Assembly (NCBI RefSeq): GCF_036417845.1
Contig: NC_089978.1
Coordinates: 135,092,288-135,156,287 of the forward strand
Source: Apteryx mantelli
Lineage: Eukaryota; Chordata; Aves; Apterygiformes; Apterygidae
DNA: 64,000 nt
Direction: 5' to 3'
Positions within the stretch are counted from its first letter, which is position 1. Each line of letters opens with the position of its first letter. The notes under the pieces were generated by a model. That model ran no database searches, was not told the origin of the DNA, and saw nothing but the letters and a program-made list of their open reading frames with translations. The position numbers were made by a program, and so were the translations under genes. Below, piece by piece: positions 1-12,400 of this stretch.

Positions 1-111
1 ACTCTCTTTCCTTCCCCTCCCCCACTATTGCTTCCCCTCACTCCTCAGCTCAGGGGCATCCACTTACTTGCATCTCCACCTCTCTTCTGACCTGCTCTTG
101 TTTTTTTGTAG

Positions 112-3100
112 GTGGTACCATGGGCATCTGTCTGGCCCTGCCGCTGAGTCACTGCTCCAGGCCAAGGCCACCCCTTGGACCTTCTTGGTGCGGGAGAGTC
201 TCAGCAAACCTGGGGATTTTGTCCTGTCTGTTCTGACTGACCAACTTAAACCTGGGTCTGATGCTCCACCAGCTGGGGCAACAAGTGGCTCTGGGGCCCG
301 GCTCAAAGTCACCCACATCAAGATCATGTGTGAGGTGAGCAGGGTAGAAGGCCAAAAGGAAAGGGAGTGGCAGAGGCCTCTGCCTATCTCTGCTGATCAT
401 GTCCCCAAAAGCATGGGCATGGTCAGCTTGATTACTGCCGAGAGTGTCTGTGAAATTGAAGTAAAGGATGGTCACCTTGCAGGTTCCTTATGTCCTTACC
501 TAGGACAGGGTGACCATGGACAATGCTGGGTGCTTAAACACAGGAGGAAACAAGGTTAGGTGTGTCTGAGAACTCCAGCGCAAGGAGTCTGTGGTGAAGG
601 GGAGAGAAGGATTCATAGTCTAATGCTGAGCTTATGAAAGAGATGAAGAAGTTAAAAACTTTTGGAGGAGGAGAGACATCTGCAAGATCTCCAAACCTAG
701 AGGATGTTACCAACCTGTCTGTCACAACTTCTCCTATCTCTTTCCTGTGGAATAATGCAGGGATTGGAGGAGAATTTCAGGGGCAGAAAGCAATTGAGTT
801 TATATGAGAGCTGAGGTCAAGATGTCGTCTCTGGGTTTCTATTCACTGAGGAGAAGAGGAGTCAGTTCACTGTGTTATGAGCTTAATGTTCTCAGGGCAA
901 ACTACTATTTGACCTCCTTGCCAGAGAAAACGCTCTTCCAGATGGCACAGAGTGGTGCTAGGGCTTTGCATTCCAGTGTTACTTTTTTGCTGAGTGTTGT
1001 CAGATTTGACTGTAGGAATGTTAGGGGATGTAACGCATTATTGATCTATTCAGAATGGACACTACACAGTTGGAGGTGCTGAAGTGTTTGATAGCTTGGC
1101 AGAGCTGGTGGAGCATTTCAAGAAGACTGGGATTGAGGAGGTTTCCGGCTCCTTTGTGTACCTGAAGCAGGTAAATCCTGTTTCCTCATCTCAGAGATCC
1201 TTTGGAAGAATCCACTTGCTGTTTGTTTCTACTTTGTGGCCCTCTCCTCCTTTTCTGCAGAACACACAGAGGAGACTTGGCTCTCCAGTAGCATCCCTCT
1301 CTCATGCCAACCCATTGTCTTTTCCCAGCCCTATTATGCTACTAGGGTGAACGCTGCTGACATTGAGAATAGAGTGCAGGAGCTGAACAAGAAGAGTCTG
1401 GCTGAGGAAACGTCCAAGGCTGGATTCTGGGAGGAATTTGATGTAAGCAACTGTGGTGGAGGATGGTCATGTGGCTTTTTGGCAAGTCCCTGCTCACCAG
1501 CTTTTCTCCACCTGTAATTTCTTCCTGGACACAAACTTCTCAGGCAGTCTTGTCAATTCTTGTCAATCTATCTCTGAAAAAATTCTGTTTGGATCCTGTT
1601 CCTGTAGGGTGTTAGTATAATCTTTAAGTGAACCCACTGAGGTAGAAATGTGCTTTTCCATGGATGGGAGAGCCAGTCACCAAGGGTCAGGCCATGAATC
1701 TTGGACTTTTCTAGTCTAGATTTACTTTTCAGTTCTCTGTTCCCCCAGAAGTATGTCCATGTGTCCTCAGAGTTGCCACTGTTCCTGAGTCCCCATCTCC
1801 CCTGTCACAGATTGTGACCTTGTCATGATTATTCTCTGTTCTACTCTCAGAGCTTGCAAAAACAGGAAGCCAAGCACCTGTATGACCGTCATGAGGGTCA
1901 GAGACCTGAGAACAAGAGCAAGAACCGGTACAAGAACATCTTGCCCTGTGAGTCTTGTTTCTCCACTGTAAAAAAAAAAAAAGAATAGAGAAAGAGATGC
2001 AATGAAGAGCTGTCCAAGTCATCTCTGGCCCTGCCTCAGCCTGCTCTGTGCTCCACAGTGGGGACAGGTTACAACATGTGCAGCACTGGGGATTTAGAAG
2101 CTGATTAGAGAGGTCACAGCCTTTCTATGTCCTCAAAGGAGCGAGGGATGCATCAGGCTTATTTGCTCATAGTGTGGTCCAGCACAGAGGGAGAGAGATG
2201 CGTGAGATTGGTCTGACCCCCAGAGGAGGAGAGATGAAAATATGTGGCAGGATGCATGCACTGGGTAATGTGAATGAGGTGGCTTAGGGCAGGGAAGGAG
2301 CTCCACAGATCTGAGCACAGAATATCTCATTGCTGTTGATTTTTTTCACTGCAACTCCAGTCGATCACTCCAGAGTCATTCTCCAAGGAAGGGATCCAAA
2401 GATCCCCGGATCTGACTATATCAATGCCAACTATGTCAAGGTGAGACTCTGGAAAGATGGCTGTATATCTGATTTGGGGGAAGGGGGTTGTCTGGTCCCT
2501 GCAGCCCTCCTGATCTTCTCCATCCACCCACAGAACAACCTGATCAGCCCAGATGAGTGCACCAAGACATACATTGCCAGCCAGGGTTGCCTGGATGCCA
2601 CGGTTAATGACTTCTGGCAGATGGTGTGGCAGGAGAACACGCGCATTATTGTGATGACCACACGGGAAGTAGAAAAAGGACGGGTAAGTAGCTGTTTGCA
2701 GGAGTCTTGGGCCTGCCCTCTTATATCCTTCAACCACTGCTGTTTTCTTTCTCACTTGCCCTCCTTCTGTCCATCCTCACTCTGCCTCCCTCCTCTGTCC
2801 GCACAGAACAAATGTGTGCCCTACTGGCCAGAGGTGGGCAGCACAAAGGAATATGGTCCCTACCTTGTGGAGAACGCTGGGGAGCATGATGCGTTGGAGT
2901 ACAAACTCCGGCACCTCTGTGTGTGGCCGATAAATGACGTGAGTGTGCCAAGTCAGGGGTTGTCATGGTGCCTATGGGTCTAATGATGGCTGTATGCCTA
3001 AGGCTGGGAATTGCTGGGTACTGTGGTGATGCTGCTGTTTTATCACTCCTGGGGTCACTGTTCACCTGGTTTGGGTTGGTCATTTGGCAGAAGGACCAAG

Positions 3101-5337
3101 GAGTGAACAGGAGCCAGAGACTCCCTTTGGCTTCAGATCCACCTCTCCTAGGACAGAGGCCAAGACTGGACTGGCCAGGCCAGGACTGGGCTGTAGCTTT
3201 GCCAGTGGGATGTTCTGTTATTGTCAGGGTGAGGCTATGCGTGAGATCTGGCACTACCAGTACCTGAGTTGGCCTGATCATGGCGTCCCCAGTGAGCCAG
3301 GAGGAGTGCTCAGCTTCCTCGATCAAATCAACCAGAAGCAGGAGAGCATCCCACATGCTGGGCCTATTCTGGTGCATTGCAGGTGGGTACAAAGGCTGGG
3401 GTTTGAAGCCTTCTCCATCCCTCCTATATGGTGAGACATAGAAAATCTCTGTGCTGTTGCACCAGTCATTTCCCAGGACTTGTGAGTGAAGCATACACCA
3501 GCCCTGGTACTTCCTTTTCCCGCTTTGACACCCCCAAATGAATGTTGCCTGTTGCATCCTTGACTCTTTTGTGGCATTGCTGAACAGCTGTTATGTGTTG
3601 CCTCCTTCCCAGAAGCAGCTGCATTTTGCTTCAGGACCCTGGTTCATGCCTAGCTGGGTGGGCGTAGATACCATAGTATAGGTAACGCTGACCACTGCTT
3701 GTCCTCTCCTTGCAGTGCTGGGATTGGCCGCACCGGGACTATCATCGTCATTGATATGATAGTGGAAACAATATCCACCAAGGGTAAGAGGACCCTGCAG
3801 TGTCCTGAAATGGACTGGCCTACCCAGCAGGGTTGTGCCCTTAAGTCCCACTGCAGGGGTTTTAAAACATCAAATATCAGTGGGAGAGATCCTGCACTGC
3901 TGGATATCTGAACTGTATCCACTCACTGTATCTTTAGCCTTCTCTGAGCTTGGGTTCTTCAGCCAGGGCCAGCTTTGAAGGATGCTGAGCAGGAAGGAGG
4001 GATGAGAGGACTCCTATAAAGAGCATGAAGGGCAGTGGAGAGCTCCCAGCTGAGCTCCCTTGTGCCTGTTTTTGATGGAGAATGGGAGAGGGGGTCAGTG
4101 GACATGCCCATAAGCATTTCTGGTGCTCCCTGCTAGGGCTGGACTGTGACATTGACATCCAGAAAACCATCCAGATGGTGAGGGCCCAGCGCTCCGGGAT
4201 GGTGCAGACAGAGGCCCAATACAAGTTCATCTACATGGCCATTTGCCAGTTCATAGAAACCACCAAGAAAAAGCTGGAAGTCATCCAGGTGAGAAAGCGG
4301 ACTCTACATTCCCACCCTATGCATCTATGCCCTGCATGCTGGCTTTGAGCCCAAGTGCTCTATTTCCTAAGCCTCAAGCGATCACTGGGACATGCACAGA
4401 CTGTGATGGTGCACTGAGATTTGAATCCCTTCCCCACCCTTTAAAATTCAATGGACAATATTGTCAGCTCAAGAACCAACCCCTTCTGAACAACTAAACA
4501 GCAATAGGTTTTAATGCAGTTATTTCAACCACCTTCTGTATAACTTCACCACTAAGTGCTGTTTAGTAACAAGCTGGATTGAAGACAGGCATAGACTTTG
4601 CCCTCTCCTTTCCTGTTTGTCTTTCCCATCCTGGTTCTGTAGCTGCCTCCCAAACCCTTGTGGAAAGTGTAGGAAATCTTTTCTCCTACTAGCTGATAAG
4701 TGACATCTTTTAGCTCTACCTGTAGCCTCTGGCAGCGTCCACCAGCTGCTGTTTAATGTTCTTTAGCTGACACATAGCACTATCAGGCATGCCAGTGCCT
4801 CCAGAAATTAGTTGCCCCACTATTCACCTACATACAAGGAGGCATTAGCAGTCTTACTGCTCCCCTCTGTGACAGCAGTGGGTAGAGTGCACCAAGAGCC
4901 TGAGGAATTCAGCAATCCACCCACTTCCACCCAGATCCTAGAATGATGCACTGTAAGAGCTGTAACTCTTCCATGATATTTTTCCTGCTTCTCCCAGCCC
5001 TCACTCTTCTCAGCTTGGCTTTTCTCTTCTGCAGTTTCAGAAAGGGAAGCCCAACGAGTCTGAGTATGGCAACATCGCCTACCCACCTGCTGTGAGGAAC
5101 ATGCACACCAAGGCCACGCGAAAATCTTCCAAGTAAGAGCTGCCCTAAACCAGAGGCCTTTTGCCATGGTCTCCCTGCTGACTTGGCTAGCTTTTTCCTC
5201 CTGTTCACTTTTTTACTTGGTCTTACAGGCAGAAAGAGGAATCAACAGTTTATGAGAACTTGGGGAAGAAGGAGGAGAAGGTGAGGAAACAGCACTCCTC
5301 AGAGAAGAAGCTGAAAGGCTCACTAAAGAAAAAATAA
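112..5337 (+). CDS. PTPN6: Tyrosine-protein phosphatase SHP-1, 3' part (5' exons lie before the window)
   Basis: Cytosolic SH2-domain phosphatase that dampens immune-receptor signalling. Coding exons: 112-334, 1054-1170, 1329-1442, 1851-1947, 2361-2440, 2534-2683, 2807-2938, 3228-3382, 3716-3783, 4137-4288, 5035-5132 and 5229-5337 (stop TAA). All junctions are GT-AG and keep frame, giving about 498 residues. The first two exons encode the C-SH2 domain ([17 protein letters not shown]). The PTP domain follows, with the KNRY loop, WPDHGVP loop, the catalytic [10 protein letters not shown] split across the 3382/3716 junction, and the [11 protein letters not shown]-loop. Tail tyrosines EYGNI and VYENL are kept, and the tail ends lysine-rich. 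The N-SH2 exons lie upstream. The C-SH2 has about 11 more residues than human between DQ and VTHIK. The paralogue PTPN11 is less likely, because the tail and neighbours fit PTPN6. Confidence 0.96.
335..1053 (+). other. PTPN6 intron within the C-SH2 coding region
   Basis: GTGAGC donor at 335 and CAG acceptor ending at 1053. No repeat, RNA gene or other feature is recognisable. Confidence 0.85.
1443..1850 (+). other. PTPN6 intron
   Basis: GTAAGC donor at 1443 and TCAG acceptor ending at 1850, between the inter-domain exon and the exon coding the KNRY loop. Nothing else is seen in it. Confidence 0.85.
1948..2360 (+). other. PTPN6 intron
   Basis: GTGAGT donor at 1948 with a short A tract at about 1970-1982, and a CCAG acceptor at 2360. 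Nothing else is recognised. Confidence 0.85.
4289..5034 (+). other. PTPN6 intron before the tail exons
   Basis: GTGAGA donor at 4289 and TGCAG acceptor ending at 5034. No repeat or RNA gene is seen. Confidence 0.85.
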
Positions 5338-5960
5338 GCATAAGTTGCAAGTAGCCCCTTGCGGGGTTTGAACCTGGGCTACAGGACTGGAGCTCATGTC
5401 CAGACTGGCCTGTCTCATATCCCTCTCTCTTGGACTGGAACTAGGTCTTCCCTGTTTCTTCCAGGCAATCTTTCAATGCTATGAACCATACTGCTTTCCA
5501 TCTCAGCTGACTGCCCTCTTTGTCCCTTGCCTAGGCAGGCCAGCTAAGTCTCCCCCTGCCCCTTCATCACTCATTAACAGGAAAAAAAATCACATCCCCT
5601 CTTTCCCTTTCTCTGTGAGCACTGGCAGCCAGACTCACCTCTGCTGTGTCAGCTTTAGCTCCTGCTCTTCTGTTAGGAAGAGCTTTACAGGAGCTACATC
5701 TCCACCCATCACTGTGAGCTGAAGTTTAGCCTGTTAGTGTTCTGGCTCCCTAAAGCCTCATCTTTTAGAGAAGTCTGGCATTTTGGCTCCTTCCAGCTTG
5801 TCAGTGATTCAACAGAAAACTTTCTTTTTCCTTAACCCCAACCTTCCACACCATGTTCCCTTGTCTGTCTGCTCCCTGGATAGTGTAAATATACCAGAAT
5901 TTGATATGATGACTATGTTTTCTCCTTTGTCTGTAAATAAACGTGTATTTGTTTGAATGC
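5338..5960 (+). other. PTPN6 3' untranslated region
   Basis: Begins after the stop codon at 5335-5337 and runs through an AATAAA signal at 5936-5941, so cleavage is expected near 5955-5965. No further coding potential is seen. Confidence 0.75.
5936..5941 (+). terminator. PTPN6 polyadenylation signal
   Basis: Canonical AATAAA about 600 nt after the PTPN6 stop, followed by a T/G-rich stretch. It is the first canonical signal downstream of the gene. Confidence 0.75.
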
Positions 5961-8900
5961 TGGGTCCCCAAAGCTTTCTCCATAATTTCTATATATTTTA
6001 TATAATTTACATATATTTATATATATATAAAAGAGAAATATAAAAATAGAACTATACGTATACGTACTCCTGCCTTTGCTTACAGCACTGCAGAGGCTTA
6101 CAAGAATGGCTCTTAGCTTAATTTTCATGTCTTCCTGCAACCTTCAGTCTCCTTAACAGAAGTCATGACTAATTATGGTGGCTCCTTGCTGTGAGGCTTT
6201 TGAGTGCTGGTAGTTAGCAGGTAAGTCCAAGCACAGAAAGTTAGCTGTGACAAGCTCAGGAGCAGGCTTTTGCACCTAAATTACGGTATTTGGAAAAGTT
6301 ATTTCCCCCTCCAAGTCCATGGTCATTTTTTCATCTGTCTTTGGTGGCATTCAACTGACTTGGACAAGAAGTCATGACTAAGTGCTGCTTCAGCAAATAA
6401 AATAATGAACTGTGGTGCCTGATTGTTCCTTCCTATGCATCACTGGATGGAACTTCAATTTCATTTTTATGGAGAAAATAGATGAGGGCATGGCTACACT
6501 GTGCCATCACTGCAATGTGGCATTCCTACCACCACTTCTATGATTCCGTGAATACCAGAAAGCACCCCTGAGCACTGGAATCCATCCTTGCTGGTGTTAG
6601 AATGGACCTCAGCCTGATTTTTAAAGCCTTGCTAATTAAAACTAGGCCCCAGCCTGTGACCTGTACCCAGGAATGCTTAGACAGTTTGGATATGGTCACA
6701 GTTTAACAGTGCAGACCTGAACCTTTCATGGCATTTGGCTTTGATCACAGAGAACATGCTGGGGAACCTTTAATATACAAGTATGGACACTGCTTAAGTT
6801 GTGTGTATTTGATACTCAAAGAAAAAGATGGATCAAGTGGCTGGGACTAGGACCTGGTTAGAGCTGATGGCTGGAAGAATTCAGTCTTGGGAAAAAGACT
6901 GAGGTAAAATTGACAAAGTAGCCTAGGACCCAGACCAGGATAGCTCAGGAATTTGGGACAGATGATTTCATCTGGTCTGAGACACACGTAGGCCCTGTCT
7001 GGGAAGATAACAGGCTTCAGGGAAGTGAATAATCAGTAACTATCAGCTGACACAGGAACATGCTGAGCACTTTCAAAGTCTAGCTGTAATTTTCCCCTGC
7101 TTTTCTGTGGGGACCCCAGTACTCAGGTTCTTTCCTCTCAGTCTTAAACTACAAATCCAGATTTTTTTGGGGGGGGGGGTATGATCCATGTAGCTTGTAA
7201 AATAGCGGAAGTGTGAGGTACTTCCCTGGGAGCTGGTAATGTGAAGCAGCTACCAGTCTCTACAAACCAGCTGGAAACAGACAAAAAACGCATCCTTTTA
7301 GCCCTGCACCCTCCCAGTGCATATGCCCACACTCAGGCACTTGGATTGAATGATGGAAGTTCCCCCATTAACCAGGGACTCACAGGATGATGGGCAAAGA
7401 TGCATTTAAGCAACTCAAGCTAAGCTGCCTGCTTTGATTTGGTGCCAAATGCATGAACAGAGCCCAGGCAAGATTTGACTGTGTGCAAAGCAGCGGACAA
7501 GCAGTGTGGACTCTGGAGTGATTTGAGCCATGCCAACATACACAATAGCTTCCCTCAAGCCAATGGTGTGTGACACAGGTACACTAATAATGCACTTACA
7601 AAAGAATCCACCCCATTGTTAGAACAAGCAACTTCACCCTTTGTCTATCCTATAGGCAAGGGAAGCTACTGGGGACAGATCACAGCACCAAGGATGAGTA
7701 CCACAGTGTCCTGTGCATACTGGGGGAAATTCTGCGCCTTCATAACTGCAGGCTCTGCCTCAAGCAAGCAATGGCAGAAACACTGCCACAGTGGAAATCC
7801 CATCCTTTTGAGTTCAGCATACATAGCTGGTTGTGGAGTATGTGGCTGAGAAAGTTGCCTCTGCTGGAGCCACATACCCGAGAAACAATAAATTGGGAGC
7901 AAGAACACTGCTCACTATCATTTAATGTGGTAAAAAACTTGACTGGAAGTGTTGGAAAGATAGAAGATGGTACTTTACGTCTACCTTCCATGTGCTGGAC
8001 TTTAGCCTCACTTATGGTAAGCTAACAAGTGCAACTCTGTTGCTAAGAAACCCAAAAACAAGGAATGGTTACTGGGGAAACAAGGGACAAAGAGGTAAAA
8101 TTGAAACCTGTGGCAGTATACTGTGTCCCACCTCTGAGCAATGCTACATATCCTCTTCCAAGCACTAGGGCTACAGACCTACTCTCAGGCAACAACTCCT
8201 TTTGCTTTAGACTCCTGGCTAGCTTCAGTGGACAGCGTGCAATTCACTTCCTTCTAAAATGCAGTCACAGCATAAAGCAAGGCATGCCAATGGTCAGCCT
8301 AAACTCTCCCCAAAGCCCTGCACCACCAACAGGTTTACAGATCTCAGTAGAATCTTTGCCTTTTGCTTCACAAGCACAAGAGGTTCCCCAAAGGCCTCCC
8401 TTCTTCCCTGCAGAGGTTAAGGTGGAGTTTCCTAGTTTTCTCTGTGAAATCTCCAGATCCTAAATCTGATACAGGGCAGCTCAGTGAGTCACAGAAAGAG
8501 CTGTCCCGAGGCAGACATTTTGCCTATGAAAGCCAAGCGCAGAAGAGAATTTAACTAGCGGAGGAAGATTTTTCCTATGCTTTTGGCTAGGTAAGTGGAG
8601 AAAAGAGCTGTAACAATAGAGCCCAGGACACAGTAAATACATGCTGCTGAAGGGTGGAAAAACAGATAAATCTAAGCTCATCTTCAGCATCTACAAGGCA
8701 GGTAAGAAGAAACTGGCCCTGGTCACCCATGCAGCCATACGAGCATCTACACCTGCTCATCATCTCTCCACTGTGATCTGGCAATGAACAAGAGGGTATT
8801 TCTCTTGCTCCTTTCCCACAGCATCCTGATTTTGCTTGCAACCAAATAAAAAGCTCTGTTCCACAAAATAACACATACCTCTTTTTCAGTCACTGAGCAT
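5961..8900. other. PTPN6-PHB2 intergenic spacer (tail to tail)
   Basis: About 2.9 kb between convergent genes. It holds an AT-rich stretch (about 5985-6060) and a T7G11 homopolymer run at 7162-7179, with no supported gene. In human the miR-200c/141 cluster lies in this interval. I read both strands for its mature sequences and saw no convincing copy. Confidence 0.6.
7162..7179 (+). repeat. Homopolymer run T7G11
   Basis: Seven T followed by eleven G in the intergenic spacer. Low complexity, prone to slippage and assembly error. Confidence 0.9.
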
Positions 8901-8928
8901 GCTTAGACACAGAATAATTTTTTTTTGT

Positions 8929-8934
8929 TTTAAT
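8929..8934 (-). terminator. Possible PHB2 polyadenylation signal
   Basis: ATTAAA on the minus strand about 520 nt beyond the PHB2 stop. No AATAAA was seen nearer. The assignment is tentative. Confidence 0.35.
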
Positions 8935-9121
8935 TTTTACAAATGTTTGAAAGAATCACTGAGTAGACAGTGACACAAACAGGTATTCCAGCAGTTACAG
9001 GTGCCTGATGAATTACATTTTACTGAGTTTAGCCTCAGGTTCTCTTGGAATCAGGAGGGAAAGAGAAACAAGATTTACTAGAAAAAAGCCTGGTGGTGAT
9101 GGCAGCAAAACTCACTGACTT

Positions 9122-9166
9122 GGGGGGGGGGGGGGAAGGGAGAGAGGAAAAAAAAAAAAAAAAAAG
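9122..9166. repeat. Low-complexity poly-G / poly-A tract
   Basis: A run of about 14 G, a purine-only link and about 17 A, within the presumed PHB2 3' UTR. The run lengths may be unreliable in assembly. Confidence 0.9.
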
Positions 9167-9452
9167 GTCCGAGTCTACTGTACAGAAATCCAGACATCAG
9201 TGAAATTTAGAGGTGAATTACTAGATCCACATGGGCTCACACCAGTAAGTAAATTTAACTGGTGGGGTAAGGAAAGGATTACAGCTGCCTAGTGGTAAAG
9301 CCCAATCCCATAGCTAGGTCACCACAGATGGAGCTGGGACAGGAGAACCAAACCCAAAATGAGGGCAAATGATGCTAGTGGAGGGAATTCAAAGCTCCTC
9401 ACAGGCATCTTCTGCTGGTCAGTGCCAGTGGTTCTGGGAAGCTTTAGTTCTT

Positions 9453-12400
9453 TCATTTCTTCCCTTGTTTGAGTAGGAGACTGTCACTGAAAGGGAGACA
9501 GAAATGAGTCATTAGTCCCAAAAGCACAGGCAAAACTAAGCTAGACCCTTACTGCAGGATTGGGAGCCTCACCCAAAGGATTAAGAGATCAACCCTGGCA
9601 AATAAATGCCTATTTCAAAGCCCCTTAAGCCTGCTGGGAGGAATAAGAGGAGGCATGATCAAACAGGCAGAGACCCCATGGAAAAGAAACTATCTCTGGC
9701 TTCCTCTCTTTATTTTAAACTTTTAGCTGCATGCTAATAAACTCGGCTGGCACTGCCTCGTCCAGTAACACCAGACAGATTAGGCAGAAGCCAAACTTCC
9801 TCTAGCTCTGAGAGCAGGGAATGAGGTACACTGGCATGGACTGGAAAGCTTTTGGAAAATTAGTGATAACAAGGAGAAGAGAATGTTTCCTACACTCAAG
9901 TATCTGCCTGTTTGCAGCCCTCTTTGGTCACCCTACATGCAGGATGAATCAAAGGACACTCCTCAGTTCACTACTCCTGCCTTCTCTATGCAAGGTTCTT
10001 CATGGGACACACACAGCTCCAATTCCTGAAACTCTGCTACTTGATGCAGCTGTTTGTGTGGCCCCTGCAAGGAAGGAAGGCAAGTTTCACATCACAAATG
10101 GGAGCTGAAATAGAGATGGAATGAACTCCCTATGGCCAGAAATGTCCGAGGCAGCAACATGCCAGGCTCCAGACAAACATGCACACCCTCTTTCTAAGGA
10201 CTCACAAAAGGATCAAAAAAAAGATCAGTGCCTTACCTTCCTCTGTGTGCCAGGAGATGCATTAAGGGGAAGGAGGGGAAAAGAAAAAAGAAAAAAAAGA
10301 ATAGAGCAATTAGATTTAACACACTCTTAGCTTCTGCAGTAAGCAAGGCTACTCTCTACTTGGCTCTATCCTCTGGCATCAAGGTCTTCTCAGAGAAAAG
10401 ATCCTTAAGTTCCTGAGAGAGCTCCAGAAAGGGAACCAGCTTCACAGGTTAGATGCATGTAAATCCACCCACAACAGCCCTCCACCCCCTTTACCTGGTA
10501 AAGCCCTCATCTTGCAGGTTCAGTACCAAGTTATCTGCTGTGAGATACACACGGTTTTGTGAGGCAGCAATCTGAAAGAGAAATCCATGACAGAGGTTGT
10601 ATAAAACAGACAAGTATTAAAGAACAAGGAAGAAAGATATTAATAAAGAATCTAATTCCCCCTCGAGACACAGCTTTGCACTTTTGAACATTATGTTTGA
10701 TCCTGCTTAGGACTTTGCCAGTGAAGGGAGAGTGAACAACACAAAAAAGGAACCCCCTATGAAGCAGAATTGGCCTGTCCCCAATTTAGGCTCAAGCTAT
10801 GTTTAAGCACATTTAAAATGAACAGAAGTTTCTGCAGTTGAACTAATGGACTAACAATTTAGCTGTTAACACTACATTTATATTTGAATTCAGAGTACCT
10901 ATGCGCTCTTGTTTGTATTTGCTTAAGATCTTAGTTATGTCAATGCAATTCCCCAAAATAGCTTTGTCATGTCCAGACTTCCCATTCCAGTGTCATCAGA
11001 CTTTCTAAAAGGAATGCTCATTCTTTCTCTCTGTCAGACAGATCTTTGCTCCCAGCCTTATCTGTTCCCCATTTGTCAGCCTGCAGGAAATCAGGAGCTT
11101 TTGGCAGCTGCAGCTGGATGTGGGTGATGGAATCTGATGTGGATCTGGCCTTGTCATGTGGAGAGCATGAACTCATAGCCTCACACCTAATTGCTGATCA
11201 CAGCTAGCTAAACCTTACACTCCATTTATCTGAGCAGAGAAGAACTGAGTAGGAACAAAGGTCAGGACAGGACAGTCACATTCACCTTAAAATCATCATG
11301 TGGCCACTGGGTTGGGAGAGGTGGCACAAGGAAATGCAGGAGGAAGAAAGAAATTCTGCGCCCCACTACTCACCGTTTTTGAAATGTTCTGAGCAGCTCG
11401 GATTTTACGTAGCTTGATGTAGCCTGGATTCCTGCTCAGAGCTTCACCGAGGTACAGGAAGCACAAGTTAAGAAAAAACCTGCTAGCAGAAGCCTCTGCC
11501 CTCAAGGAATTCTTTCTAAACCACATCATCAAATATCTTGAGAAAAATGATCTCTATTCCAGTCACTTAGACCTCTGGGTAGGGACAATTTTACTTCCCC
11601 AAACCAGGAACAACAGCGTTATTGTCACACGCAACCAATCAAAGTTAAACCTTACAACAGGGAGTGGAGGCTCATGGCCTACTCTGCTCTTACCTGTAAT
11701 CTCAGACAAATACTACTTCAGCCCACTGCAGGGAAAAAATGATAGCTTTAAGTAGGTCTCTGTCATCCCATCAGTCTCCTAAATGTGAACCTAATAATGC
11801 AACAGATTCTCAGGACTGACAGACTTACAAACCACCTCCCAGAAAATCTCCCAAAAATGGATATCATCTTGGCAGCTGTAGCTTCCCCTTCAGCCTGAAC
11901 AATCTTCTGCTTCTGCTCCTGCTTGGCCTTCTCCACCAGGAACTGTGCGCGCTGTGCCTCCTGTTGGGCTGCATAGGGAACGGACAAAAGCATTCAAAGC
12001 AGATCCCATCCTCCCAAACCCTCCAGAAGAATTCTACAGCTGAGGCCTGGTGGCTCATGCTTCCCAAGGAAATGATAGCATTCAGGAGCCATACCCACAA
12101 CTAAGAAACGTATCTGAACATACTTTTTTCTAACCAACAATGACTGCACTCTCTAAACATAATTCCCATTGTAAGTGATAGTCCCAGTTTGGAAGAGGAA
12201 CCTCTGCAGCTTTGGGAACTCAGTCCAACTGATGTTCTATTCCGTTAGCAATGACCCAACATTTTCTGATAATACTTGTGAAATAACCTGTTTAGACACA
12301 TTACTAAGAAAGCCAAAATTTACAGCTTTGCAACTGTATCCATGCAATAGCAGTGACACACTAGCCCAAATTCAGCTTCCTTGCTTAATAATTCAATAGA

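Noticed and set aside
5358-5385. B-box-like GTTTGAACC (GGTTCAAACC on the minus strand) suggesting a tRNA gene
   Set aside because: No matching A-box, no symmetric T-stem and no acceptor stem at tRNA spacing; it lies within the PTPN6 3' UTR.
8108-8122. ATACTGCC on the minus strand, part of the miR-200c core
   Set aside because: Only eight bases match, it sits in a small palindrome (CAGTATACTG), and the flanks give no precursor hairpin or 5p arm.
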